This document shows, one piece after another, positions 1 through 7,629 of a stretch of 64,000 nucleotides of DNA. Every line of letters begins with the position of its first letter. The first letter of the stretch is position 1. This DNA comes from JASLDZ01 sp038226305 (GTDB lineage: Bacteria; Pseudomonadota; Alphaproteobacteria; Caulobacterales; Caulobacteraceae). The notes under the pieces were generated by a model, which searched no databases, was not told where the DNA came from, and saw nothing but the letters and a program-made list of their open reading frames with translations. The stretch spans positions 23,505-87,504 of the forward strand of contig JBBRQN010000012.1 in the NCBI GenBank assembly GCA_038226305.1, in the 5' to 3' direction. A program made the position numbers and the translations under genes.

Positions 1-649
1 TCTTGTTGCGGCGGCACAGCACCTGGATGGCGCGCTCCACCTCGGCGTGGCGGCCGATCAGGGGGTCGACCTTTCCGCCGCGGGCCTTCTCGTTGAGGTC
101 GACGCAGTAGGCTTCCAGCGCTTCGCCGCCGGTCTTCGGCTTGTCGGCCTTCTCCTCCTCGTCGGAGGCGGCGCCCTTCACGGCGCGCGGCTCCGAAGCG
201 CCAGCCTTCTTGGCGATGCCGTGGGCGATGAAGTTCACCGCGTCATAGCGGGTCATCTCCTGCTCCTGCAGGAAGAAGGCGGCGTGGCTCTCGCGCTCGC
301 TGAACACCGCCACCAGCACGTTGGCACCGGTCACCTCGTCCTTGCCGGACGACTGCACGTGGATCACCGCGCGCTGGATCACGCGCTGGAAGCCCGCGGT
401 GGGCTTGGCTTCCTCGTCCTCGCCCTCGTCGACCACGAGGCTCTTCAGCTCGGTGTCGAGGTAGTTGACCACGCTCTTCTTGATGGCGGCGAGGTCGACG
501 TTGCAGGCCTTCATGACCGCAGCGGCGTCTTCGTCATCGGCCAGGCTGAGAAGCAAGTGCTCCAGCGTGGCGTATTCGTGCTTGCGCTGCTTCGCATAGG
601 CGATGGCGCGGTGCAGTGTTTCTTCGAGATTACGCGAGAATGACGGCAT
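1..649 (-). CDS. clpA: ATP-dependent Clp protease ATP-binding subunit ClpA, N-terminal part (runs off the window)
   Basis: ClpA is the hexameric AAA+ unfoldase that feeds substrates to ClpP; ClpS delivers N-end-rule substrates to it. About 216 codons are present, starting with ATG (first residues MPSFSRNLEETLHRAI) and leaving the window in frame. Visible parts are the N-terminal Clp repeat domain, including the EHLLLSLADDEDA stretch, then an acidic linker (roughly residues 140-175), then the start of the first AAA+ module with the DPLIGR sequence before the Walker A motif, which lies outside. The start is 6 bp after the clpS stop, so the two are co-transcribed. The clpS-clpA order and sequence leave little doubt. 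Confidence 0.96.
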   Translation of the reverse strand, partial: MPSFSRNLEETLHRAIAYAKQRKHEYATLEHLLLSLADDEDAAAVMKACNVDLAAIKKSVVNYLDTELKSLVVDEGEDEEAKPTAGFQRVIQRAVIHVQSSGKDEVTGANVLVAVFSERESHAAFFLQEQEMTRYDAVNFIAHGIAKKAGASEPRAVKGAASDEEEKADKPKTGGEALEAYCVDLNEKARGGKVDPLIGRHAEVERAIQVLCRRNK

Positions 650-655
650 GGCCGG

Positions 656-997
656 TCAATCCTTTTCCATTGTACACTGCAAGGGATGCTGGTGGCGCCG
701 GGCGGTATCGGTCACTTGCGCGACCTTGGTCTCGGCGACTTCATGGGTGAACACGCCGCAGACGCCGACACCGTGCTGATGAACGTGCAGCATGATGCGG
801 GTCGCATCCTCGCGCGATTTGTTGAAGAACCGCTCGAGCACGTAAACCACGAACTCCATCGGCGTGTAGTCGTCGTTGAGGATGAGCACCCGATACAGCG
901 ACGGGCGCTGCGTCTTGGGCTTGGTTTGGGTGACGACGGCCGAACCGACCCCGTTCCCGCCCACGCCCTCCTGGTCCCCCGGCTTCCGTTCAGCCAC
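656..997 (-). CDS. clpS: ATP-dependent Clp protease adaptor ClpS
   Basis: ClpS binds the N-terminal domain of ClpA and hands it proteins with destabilising N-terminal residues. The 113-residue product has a flexible basic N-terminal tail of about 30 residues, then the ClpS core with YRVLILNDDYTPMEFVVYVL (the DDxTPMEFV ligand-pocket motif), FNKSREDATRIM and the HVHQHGVGVCG segment, ending QHPLQCTMEKD. I chose the GTG at 997 because GGAGAG sits 7-8 bases upstream; a GTG at 1012 would add five residues. It lies 6 bp upstream of clpA and forms an operon with it. Confidence 0.95.
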   Translation of the reverse strand: MAERKPGDQEGVGGNGVGSAVVTQTKPKTQRPSLYRVLILNDDYTPMEFVVYVLERFFNKSREDATRIMLHVHQHGVGVCGVFTHEVAETKVAQVTDTARRHQHPLQCTMEKD

Positions 998-1136
998 GCC
1001 CGCTCTCTCCACACGCCTTCATGGGGGATTAGATATGGAAGCGCGGGGCCTTGGGAAGGCCTTGAAATGGCGCATGCCCGTTCTAAGGACGCGGCGCCTT
1101 GGATAACGGCGCCGAATTCCGACCGGCCGTGAGCGC

Positions 1137-2201
1137 CTAAACGCCCTCCAGCCATGCCCCGTGGGGGTGCGATCTGGCCAGCAGCCGCTCCTCTCCACCC
1201 GGCCAGGCCGTGAGCCGCACCTCGGTGACGTGCACCCCGGTGGACCAGTCGGGCTCCATCCGCAGCCAGAAAACCGGCGCATCGGGTGTGGCACGGGTGC
1301 CGGCGGCCTCGATCGCGCCCCGCGTCGCCGCCTGGGCGGCGGGCGGCAGGTACTGCCACATGATCGAGTGATACAGCACCACCGCACGGCCGGGACGGGG
1401 GTGGAGGTGCTCGGCCGTCCACCGGGAAGCATCGGCGCTTTCGGGGGGCTGGGCGTCCGCCTGCTTGAGGGCGATGGCCGCCTTGAGGCGCGACAGCCGT
1501 TCCCACTGGTCGGGCCAGACGTAGGCCTGCAGCCGCAGCGCCTGGACGGGATCGCGCACGTCCACCGGGGCGATGTCGCAGGCGAACGCCTCAACGGGAA
1601 CGGCTTGCGCGGTGAGCGGCGGGGTGCCGCGCCACTCGCCCCTAAGCACCACGGGCGAGGCCGCATCGCCCCATGCCCACACCCCGGCTTCGTAGCGGAA
1701 GCGGCTCCAGTTTGTGTTCAGCCCAGCGCTCGCCCCGATCTCCAGGGTGGTCAGGGGCATGCCCCCGGTCTCGCGGATGATGGCGAGGAACCCGGGCAAG
1801 AGGGCGAAGGCGCGCATCACCTCGTTGGTCTGCGGCGGCGAGCGCATGAACGCGATGAGGTCCGGCCCCCGCCGCACCACCACCTTGCGGATCGCCTCGA
1901 TCAGCGCTCCATCGTCGGCCGTCGCATGCGCTGGAGGATACAAGGCCGCCAGATCCGGAGCGGCCCCGCTCAGCACCATGAAATGCAGGGCCCCCGCCAA
2001 CCGCAGGGCGGCCGCATCGTCGACCACCCGCTTGCCCTCGGCACCCGTCCACGGCGCGGCGAGCACGGCGACCGGTCCGCCCCGCCGCACGTCATCGGCG
2101 CATAGCCGCAGCACCCGCGCGTTAAACGGCGACCCGTTCTCGTCGCAGAACTGTGCCTGTCCCTCCGTGGCCGACAGGAAGCCTTCGAAGCGCGCCATCA
2201 T
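1137..2201 (-). CDS. DUF2332 family protein
   Basis: Conserved cytoplasmic protein of unknown function, 354 residues, matching the DUF2332 family in length and sequence. Visible features are the early FCDENGSPFNARVLRL segment, an LEIGASAGLN motif near residue 155 resembling a Rossmann-type SAM-binding loop, and a VLYHSIMWQYLP stretch near the C-terminus. The second and third of these are what suggested to me a methyltransferase-like fold; this is inference. Two adjacent ATG codons (2201 and 2198) can start it. It lies between clpS and the phasin on the same strand, separated from the phasin by a terminator, so it probably has its own promoter or is read with clpS. Confidence 0.85.
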   Translation of the reverse strand: MMARFEGFLSATEGQAQFCDENGSPFNARVLRLCADDVRRGGPVAVLAAPWTGAEGKRVVDDAAALRLAGALHFMVLSGAAPDLAALYPPAHATADDGALIEAIRKVVVRRGPDLIAFMRSPPQTNEVMRAFALLPGFLAIIRETGGMPLTTLEIGASAGLNTNWSRFRYEAGVWAWGDAASPVVLRGEWRGTPPLTAQAVPVEAFACDIAPVDVRDPVQALRLQAYVWPDQWERLSRLKAAIALKQADAQPPESADASRWTAEHLHPRPGRAVVLYHSIMWQYLPPAAQAATRGAIEAAGTRATPDAPVFWLRMEPDWSTGVHVTEVRLTAWPGGEERLLARSHPHGAWLEGV

Positions 2202-2249
2202 GACCTGCCGACCCAGCCTGACGTCATGCGCCGGAGTCCAGACGCGGAA

Positions 2250-2279
2250 AAGGCCCGGCGCGTTTCCGCGTCGGGCCTT
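2250..2279 (-). terminator. Intrinsic terminator downstream of the phasin gene
   Basis: A 13-bp stem (AAGGCCCGGCGCG paired with CGCGTCGGGCCTT, one mismatch or wobble) closes a 4-base loop. Read on the minus strand the loop is GAAA and the hairpin runs into TTTTCC. It lies 30-60 bp past the phasin stop codon and before the DUF2332 start, so it should end phasin transcription. Confidence 0.8.
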
Positions 2280-2311
2280 CCCGGGAGGTCAGTATTGGAG
2301 GTTCAGAGGGC

Positions 2312-2824
2312 TCAGCGAGCCGACTGGACGGTTTCCATCAGGGCGGTGGCGCGCTCGTTGAGCGGGGCCATGGCGTCCTTCATCATGCCTTGCACGGTCT
2401 CGGAGGTGCGGGTCAGTTCGGCCATGTAGGCTTCCATCGCGGTCTTGGCGAAGGCGGTCTGCAGTTCGACGGCTTCCTGCACGGACTTGGCGGCGGCCAT
2501 CTTCTTGGCGGCTTCGACCTGACCTTCGAACGTGGTCTTGGAGTAGGCCATCGCCTGGGCGCCGATCGCCTCGGCGCCCTTGGTGGCGGCGGTCACGCTG
2601 GCGACCACGGCTTCCAGGTTGCGCTTGCTCTGGGCGTTCATCTCGTTGAGCGCGCCGAGCGACTTGTCGGCGGCGTCCTTGAAGGCGGCGCCGCCCGCGG
2701 TGGCGGCGGCAGCGGCTTGGTTCATGCCCGTGGTGAAGGCTTCCTGGCCCTTGGCGCTGACGGTGTCGGCGGTGGCCTTGGCGGTGGCTTGAGCGGTCTT
2801 CAGGGTGTCGGCGGCGGTGGCCAT
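2312..2824 (-). CDS. Phasin family protein (polyhydroxyalkanoate granule-associated)
   Basis: Phasins coat polyhydroxyalkanoate granules and control their size. The 170-residue product is almost entirely alpha-helical and rich in Ala, Lys and Glu. It has the Phasin_2 signature region (a SKRNLEAVVASVTAATKGAEA-type segment near residues 65-85, then MAYSKTTFEGQVEAAKKM) and no signal peptide. The ATG at 2824 is chosen because the frame upstream of it lacks phasin-like sequence and carries the regulatory DNA. A terminator follows it and a paired TGC-N3-GCA operator candidate lies about 100 bp upstream, so it looks like a single-gene unit controlled by granule or polymer state. The exact granule role is inferred from the family. 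Confidence 0.92.
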   Translation of the reverse strand: MATAADTLKTAQATAKATADTVSAKGQEAFTTGMNQAAAAATAGGAAFKDAADKSLGALNEMNAQSKRNLEAVVASVTAATKGAEAIGAQAMAYSKTTFEGQVEAAKKMAAAKSVQEAVELQTAFAKTAMEAYMAELTRTSETVQGMMKDAMAPLNERATALMETVQSAR

Positions 2825-2922
2825 GATCGATCTCCGAGAGGATGGGGTTCGCGCCGCGCAGGAGCGGCCGAGAGAGGGGGCAAGGCGGTTATGATCGGCC
2901 GACGGCCCCGCGTCAACGATTT

Positions 2923-2957
2923 TTGTGCAGTGCAACATGACATTGTGCGCCGCAACA
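2923..2957. promoter_or_regulatory. Paired TGC-N3-GCA operator candidate upstream of the phasin gene
   Basis: Two 15-bp sites, TTGTGCAGTGCAACA (2923-2937) and TTGTGCGCCGCAACA (2943-2957), are identical except for the central three bases and start exactly 20 bp apart. Each has a TGC-N3-GCA dyad. As I recall, PhaR repressors bind TGC-rich dyads of this kind upstream of phaP. The sites lie about 100-135 bp upstream of the phasin ATG in the 304-bp gap before the divergent DD-carboxypeptidase gene. The rest of that gap holds no gene. Confidence 0.65.
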
Positions 2958-3128
2958 ATACCGTCGCTTTTGTCAGGTGCGACGGATGCGCGCCGCACTT
3001 CGGTTCGCGATTGTTTACCCTCGGGAAACACTCGATAACCGATGTTTACCGCTTCGACGGCCCCCGCCTTGCAGGGATCGTCCTCTTCGTCGGCAAGCCG
3101 TCCAAGGTTAGCGTATAGGGACGACCGC

Positions 3129-4781
3129 ATGATCCGCTCCGTTCGGTGCCTGCCCCATCTGATTGCCGCGGTTTTCGCAGGCGTGCTGGCGCTGGTCGCC
3201 GCACCGGCCGCCTACGCAGGCGGAACGCCTCAAGGCCTGTCGCAGGGCCTGTTCGACCATCCGAAATACGCCTCCATCGTGGTCGATGCGAACACGGGCG
3301 AGGTGCTCTATGCCCTCCGCGCCGATGCGCCCCGCGTGCCCGCCTCCATCACCAAGATCATGACGCTCTACCTCACGTTCGAGGCGCTGGAGACCGGCCG
3401 GGCCAAGCTGTCGGACACCGTCAGCGTTTCCCAGCACGCCGCGGGGATGATCCCTTCCAAGACCGCGCTGCGCCCCGGCGAGACGCTGACCATCGACGAG
3501 GCGATCCGGGTCGTGGCGATCCTTTCGGCCAACGACATCGCCGTGGCTTTGGGCGAGCACCTGGCGGGCAGCGAGCAGAAGTTCGCCGCCCTGATGACCC
3601 TGCGCGCGCAGGAGCTCGGCATGAGCGGCACCCGTTTCGTCAACGCCTCGGGCGTGCCCGACCCCGGCAACCGGCAGGTGACCACGGCGCGCGACATCGC
3701 CATCCTCAGCCGGGCGGTGATGCGCGACTATCCGCAGTACTATTCGTTCTTCAGCCAGCGGGAGTTCGATTTCCGCGGCCGCCACCTGATCAACCACAAC
3801 CACCTCCTTCTGCGCATGCCGGGGGTGGACGGGCTGAAGACGGGCTACACCAACGCGGCTGGCTTCAACCTCGCGGCCTCGGCCATGCGCGACGGGCGCC
3901 GGCTGATCACCGTGGTGCTCGGCGGCTCCTCCACCGCGGCGCGGGACGAGAATGTGGAGGACCTGCTGTCCGCAGGCTTCGACGTGCTCATGAAGCGGGC
4001 TGTCGGCGTGAAGACCACGGTCGCCTCCAACCTGCGCGCGCCCTACGAGGGCGCGAACGGCGTGGTGCGCCCCGCCTATGAGATGGGCTCCGGCGAGCAG
4101 GACGGGCTGCAGCTGGCCGCCGCCGATCCGCAGCACCTGCCCGGCTCGATCTCCGATGCCATGATGTCGCCCGCCCAGCAGGCCCGCGCCATCCGCGCCG
4201 CCACCCATCAGGTCTGCGACCGGGTGAAGATCGTCACCCACGGCCGCCATCACCGGGTGAAGGTCAGCTATACCGAGCGCTGCCGCCAATCGAGCGCACC
4301 CGCCTCCATCGACCGGGGCGTCACGGTCACCAAGGTGATCGCCGCCGCAGAACCCAGCTGCCGCAAGCTGCGCGGCCGGGCGAAGACCCGGTGCGAGCGC
4401 TCGTCGGCCACCTCCGGGGCACTCAGCATCGCCGCCGCCACGCCGCAGTGCGACAAGATCAAGAATGCCCGCCACCGCGCCTCCTGCCGCCGGATCGAAG
4501 GGGCAGAGGCCGGCCCGGTCGTCGCCTCGGCCGCCAAAACCTGCACTGGCAAGGGTCGCCACCGAGTGTGCCGCGCCGCCGCCTCGTCGGACGAGGGCGT
4601 GACGGTGGCCTCCGCCAAGCTGCGGGGCTGCTCCACCAAGGCCCAGCGCCGCTCCAAGGCCTGCCGCGCCGCCGAGACCGAAGTCGCCTCCGCCCCCGCG
4701 CGCCACGGCCGCGGCAAGGCCCGCACCCGCCAAGCCGAAGCCGACACCCCGAAAAAGCACCGCATCGCCCGCGCTGGGTAA
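3129..4781 (+). CDS. D-alanyl-D-alanine carboxypeptidase (penicillin-binding protein) with a cationic paired-cysteine C-terminal tail
   Basis: Serine DD-carboxypeptidase that trims the terminal D-Ala of peptidoglycan stem peptides in the periplasm. The 550-residue precursor starts at ATG 3129 with a signal peptide (cleavage after AYA near residue 30). The S11 catalytic motifs are complete: SITK at 73-76 (nucleophile S73), SAN at 133-135 and KTG at 237-239. The catalytic domain ends near residue 310. The tail (about 360-550) is Arg/Lys/His-rich and has five successive Cys pairs separated by 8-21 residues, such as CRKLRGRAKTRC and CSTKAQRRSKAC. I do not recognise this tail as a known domain; SPOR or PBP5-type C-terminal domains are not evident. 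Transcribed divergently from the phasin. Confidence 0.93.
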   Translation: MIRSVRCLPHLIAAVFAGVLALVAAPAAYAGGTPQGLSQGLFDHPKYASIVVDANTGEVLYALRADAPRVPASITKIMTLYLTFEALETGRAKLSDTVSVSQHAAGMIPSKTALRPGETLTIDEAIRVVAILSANDIAVALGEHLAGSEQKFAALMTLRAQELGMSGTRFVNASGVPDPGNRQVTTARDIAILSRAVMRDYPQYYSFFSQREFDFRGRHLINHNHLLLRMPGVDGLKTGYTNAAGFNLAASAMRDGRRLITVVLGGSSTAARDENVEDLLSAGFDVLMKRAVGVKTTVASNLRAPYEGANGVVRPAYEMGSGEQDGLQLAAADPQHLPGSISDAMMSPAQQARAIRAATHQVCDRVKIVTHGRHHRVKVSYTERCRQSSAPASIDRGVTVTKVIAAAEPSCRKLRGRAKTRCERSSATSGALSIAAATPQCDKIKNARHRASCRRIEGAEAGPVVASAAKTCTGKGRHRVCRAAASSDEGVTVASAKLRGCSTKAQRRSKACRAAETEVASAPARHGRGKARTRQAEADTPKKHRIARAG

Positions 4782-4794
4782 AGCTCTTCCAGGC

Positions 4795-4815
4795 CTTCCC
4801 CGCAAGGCGGGGGAG
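4795..4815. repeat. Intergenic palindrome of the CTCCCCCGC/GCGGGGGAG family
   Basis: CTTCCCCGC and GCGGGGGAG arms flank AAG, just past the DD-carboxypeptidase stop and before the convergent J-protein stop. It matches the palindromes at 23839, 23963 and 61434. It may also serve as a transcript-end hairpin; there is no T-run. Confidence 0.6.
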
Positions 4816-4827
4816 ATCTCGACGTAG

Positions 4828-5301
4828 CTAGCCCGCCCCTCTGCCCGTCGTACGTCCCCGCTTCGCCGGGGGTTGGGTCAGCGTCGTTCGCGCGGCGTTG
4901 AGCTGGGCGGCCAGGCCGGGGGAGCCGCCGTGGTCGGGGTGGGTGCGGCGGATCAGGCGGCGGTAGGCCTCCTCGATCTGGTCGCGCGTGGCTGTGGTCT
5001 CCACCCCGAGGATCGACGCCGCCTCGAACCGGCCCATGCCCGCCTGCACGGGCGAAGGGCCGCTCACCGCCCCGCGCTTGCGGGCGCTCAAGGCCAGGGC
5101 AAGGGCTGCGGCGAGCAGCAGCGCCGCCTCGAGCCAGGCTGAGCGCACCAGCATCATCAGCCCGCCTGCCAGGGCGATCAGTGACAGGATAGCCGCCCCC
5201 GGCCGCCACGGGCCGACGAGCCGCCTGCCCACCGCCTTCATGCCCGCGCCACCCAGAAGCACGCCGATCAGGAGCAGTGCGATGGCGGCGTACAGGATCA
5301 C
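4828..5301 (-). CDS. Membrane-anchored DnaJ (J) domain protein
   Basis: A 157-residue co-chaperone candidate. Two N-terminal hydrophobic stretches (about residues 1-20 and 35-72) form membrane segments, and a C-terminal J domain (about 93-143) carries the diagnostic HPD tripeptide at 121-123 within RRTHPDHGG. J domains stimulate DnaK ATPase activity; placing it at the cytoplasmic face of the membrane is inference from topology. It overlaps the mipZ stop by 4 bases, so its translation is coupled to mipZ. A J domain at the extreme C-terminus resembles TIM14/DjlC-like proteins more than classical DnaJ. Confidence 0.9.
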   Translation of the reverse strand: MILYAAIALLLIGVLLGGAGMKAVGRRLVGPWRPGAAILSLIALAGGLMMLVRSAWLEAALLLAAALALALSARKRGAVSGPSPVQAGMGRFEAASILGVETTATRDQIEEAYRRLIRRTHPDHGGSPGLAAQLNAARTTLTQPPAKRGRTTGRGAG

Positions 5302-6143
5302 GCGGCGTCGATCTCCGGTTCGGTCTTGGCCTCCACGCCCAGACCCAGGGAACTCAGGATGGACCGCAGTTCCTGCCGCGCCGCCAGATGGCTCATCGTC
5401 ACGGAGACGGGGCGCACCTTGCTGGAGAGGTCGGCGATGGTCAGGCCGAAGGGGAACAGCTCCCGATAGATCACCCGGTCGCGCAGGCCCGGCCCGACGC
5501 GGAAGCCCACCCGCTTGGCCAACGCCTGAATACGCTCGTCCAGCCGCTTTCGGTTACGGGCCTCGGTGGAGGCGAGGCGGTTGCGCAGCACGAGCCAGTC
5601 CACCGAGCGGCGGTCGTTCACCATGCGCAGCTTCCGCGCCTCCCACACCGCCTCGGCATAGAGCGAGGGTTTGGTTAGTTCGAGCGTGACCGGATCGACC
5701 AGCCCCAGCATGTCGAAGTCCACGAAACTGTCGTTCAGCGGCGTGACGATGCTGTCGGCCTTGGCGTGGATGAACCGGCTGGCGGCGGTGTCGGCGCCGG
5801 GGGTGTCGACGATCACGTAGTCGGCAGCGGCCAGCGCCGCCTCCAGCGCCGGGGCGAGGCGCGACTGCACCTCAGCCTCGCTCGCCTTCGCAAGCTCCAT
5901 CCCATGGCCTTCCAGGGGATCGCTCACCGGCATGGGCAGCACCACGTCGTTGGCCGCCGACCAGGCTTTCCTGTGCGCGAAGAAGTGGTTCAGCGACTGC
6001 TGGCGCAGATCGAGATCCAGCACCGCCACCGTCGCCCCCTGATGCAGAAGCGCTGTCGCCAGATGCAGGGCGATAGTCGACTTGCCCGCTCCGCCCTTCT
6101 CGTTGCCGATCACCACGGTGCGCGGCGGTTGGGTCTTGGCCAT
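5298..6143 (-). CDS. mipZ: Division plane positioning ATPase MipZ
   Basis: MipZ is a ParA-family P-loop ATPase. In Caulobacter it forms a bipolar gradient through ParB and blocks FtsZ assembly away from midcell. The 281-residue product has the deviant Walker A motif KGGAGKS at 16-22, the switch region VLDLDLRQQSLNHFF, an IVDTPG Walker B region and a long, highly characteristic block (NDSFVDFDMLG, DPVTLELTKPSLY, LRNRLASTEARNRKRL, VIYRELFPFGLT) that matches Caulobacter MipZ as I remember it. The J-protein gene overlaps its stop. Two GANTC methylation sites lie 60-94 bp upstream of its start, in keeping with the CcrM control known for Caulobacter mipZ. Confidence 0.97.
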   Translation of the reverse strand: MAKTQPPRTVVIGNEKGGAGKSTIALHLATALLHQGATVAVLDLDLRQQSLNHFFAHRKAWSAANDVVLPMPVSDPLEGHGMELAKASEAEVQSRLAPALEAALAAADYVIVDTPGADTAASRFIHAKADSIVTPLNDSFVDFDMLGLVDPVTLELTKPSLYAEAVWEARKLRMVNDRRSVDWLVLRNRLASTEARNRKRLDERIQALAKRVGFRVGPGLRDRVIYRELFPFGLTIADLSSKVRPVSVTMSHLAARQELRSILSSLGLGVEAKTEPEIDAA

Positions 6144-6202
6144 GACGACCTTTCCGATCTCTCGAAGCTGTTACGCCTGACCGTGTGCGGCCTTTCCGGC
6201 TC

Positions 6203-6237
6203 GAGTCAGCCGCCAGAACTCGCGCCGCACCCGAGTC
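6203..6237. promoter_or_regulatory. Two GANTC (CcrM methylation) sites in the mipZ-panC intergenic region
   Basis: GAGTC occurs at 6203-6207 and 6233-6237, 60 and 90 bp upstream of the mipZ ATG (6143) and about 100-130 bp upstream of panC. At this base composition a GANTC is expected roughly once per 300 bp, so two within 35 bp is notable. In Caulobacter crescentus, CcrM methylation and GcrA activate mipZ and ftsZ; regulation here is inferred from that. Confidence 0.6.
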
Positions 6238-6334
6238 GCGTCAACGGCAAGGGCGCGACAATCCCCAGAAGACAATCAGAGCTTGGCCGTAAGCCTGCTT
6301 GCCAGGCGCAGCGGCTTGCGCTTCCACCAGCCGC

Positions 6335-7174
6335 ATGAGCCTGCCCACCGCCCGCACCGTCCCCGATCTGCGCGCCTGCGTCGCCGCCTGGCGAGCCGCG
6401 GGGGAGCGGGTGGCGCTGGTGCCCACCATGGGGGCCCTGCACGCCGGCCACGCCTCGCTGGTGACCCTGGCGAGGTCGCGCGCCGATCGGGTGATCGCCA
6501 GCGTGTTCGTGAACCCGAAGCAGTTCGCCCCCGGCGAGGACTTCGACCGCTACCCCCGGGGCGAGGCCGCAGACGCGGCGCTTCTGGCCGGGGTGGGCTG
6601 CGACCTCCTTTACGCGCCGTCGCCCGAGGCCATGTACCCGCAAGGCTTCGCCACCACGGTCAGCGTCGGCGGCGTGTCATCGGTGCTGGAGGGCGAGGCG
6701 CGGCCCACCCACTTCGACGGGGTGGCGACCGTGGTGGCCAAGCTCCTGCTGCAGGCCCTGCCCGACGTGGCGATCTTTGGCGAGAAGGACTTCCAGCAGC
6801 TGGCGGTGATCCGCGCCCTGGCCCGCGACCTCGACCTCACCTGCGAGATCGTGGGCGCCCCTATCGCGAGAGCCGAAGACGGCCTCGCCCTCTCCTCCCG
6901 CAACGCCTACCTCACGCCCGCCGAGCGGCAGGCAGCGCCGGCGATGCAGCGCGCGCTGGTCGCGGCGGCGCAGGCTTTGGCCCGTGGCGAGCCGGTGGCG
7001 CAGGTGGAAGCGCAGGGTCGCGCGGCGCTGCAGGCCGCAGGCTTCACCGCCATCGACTACTTCGCCGTGCGCGGCCCCGTGACCCTGCAGCCGACCCCCA
7101 CCGCCCCGTTCCGCATCCTCACAGCCGCCAGGCTCGGCACGACGCGGCTCATCGACAACGTGGGGGTGGCCTAA
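6335..7174 (+). CDS. panC: Pantothenate synthetase (pantoate-beta-alanine ligase)
   Basis: Joins pantoate and beta-alanine with ATP to make pantothenate, the precursor of coenzyme A. The 279-residue enzyme has the nucleotidyl-transferase signature PTMGALHAGH at 30-39, SVFVNPKQF, the FGEKDFQQ substrate-binding motif and the SSRNAYL KMSKS-like loop. I prefer the ATG at 6335 (MSLPTARTVPDLR); a TTG 36 bp upstream is in frame but adds unconserved residues. It is divergent from mipZ with a 191-bp gap, and convergent with the DUF1489 gene, whose stop lies 4 bp away. Confidence 0.96.
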   Translation: MSLPTARTVPDLRACVAAWRAAGERVALVPTMGALHAGHASLVTLARSRADRVIASVFVNPKQFAPGEDFDRYPRGEAADAALLAGVGCDLLYAPSPEAMYPQGFATTVSVGGVSSVLEGEARPTHFDGVATVVAKLLLQALPDVAIFGEKDFQQLAVIRALARDLDLTCEIVGAPIARAEDGLALSSRNAYLTPAERQAAPAMQRALVAAAQALARGEPVAQVEAQGRAALQAAGFTAIDYFAVRGPVTLQPTPTAPFRILTAARLGTTRLIDNVGVA

Positions 7175-7178
7175 GGCG

Positions 7179-7586
7179 TCACCACGCCCCCAGCGCGCGC
7201 AGTTCGGCCGCGAGCGCCACCGGCATCTCGCCGGCTCCCGATCCCGCCTCGAGGTCCGGCGGGGCGTCTTCCGGTGTCAGATATCGCCAGCCCTGGAACG
7301 GGCGTCGCGGCGTGGGGGCCACGCGCACCACCTTGGGCGAGACCACGATCTGGCAGCGTTTCTCGCGCCCCTCGCCCAACGTCTCGATGCCCAGGATCGC
7401 CTGGCGGCAGGTAATCACGCCCTTGAAGACGCGATAGATCGACCCGCCGTCCAGCACCTCTTCCGCGCGCTTGGGGGTCATGCGGGTGTGGACCCGCCAG
7501 TCCGCCCCGCCCCGCGCCTTCTGCCAAGCCAGGAGCGCCTCGACACTGTCGGCCCCGACCACGAGCTTGATGATGTGCAACGCCAT
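7179..7586 (-). CDS. DUF1489 family protein
   Basis: A 135-residue conserved protein typical of alphaproteobacteria, function unknown. Family features are the opening MALHIIKLVVG, the THRMTPKR-like VHTRMTPKRAEEVLDGGSIY block, and the PRRPFQGWRYL motif followed by DAPPDLE. There is no signal peptide or membrane segment. It sits alone between convergent panC and the end of the leucine-degradation operon, 43 bp from the latter; whether it shares that transcript cannot be told, since it lies downstream on the same strand. Confidence 0.88.
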   Translation of the reverse strand: MALHIIKLVVGADSVEALLAWQKARGGADWRVHTRMTPKRAEEVLDGGSIYRVFKGVITCRQAILGIETLGEGREKRCQIVVSPKVVRVAPTPRRPFQGWRYLTPEDAPPDLEAGSGAGEMPVALAAELRALGAW

Positions 7587-7629
7587 GTGGCGCTGAGGTA
7601 GGCGGCGACTCGCGCGAGGTCGAGGGCCG

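Noticed and set aside
3108..4805. A 565-codon open frame antisense to the DD-carboxypeptidase
   Set aside because: Its product is a Gly/Ala/His/Arg-rich shadow with no family resemblance, while the sense frame has a signal peptide and all catalytic motifs. Long antisense frames are common at this GC content.
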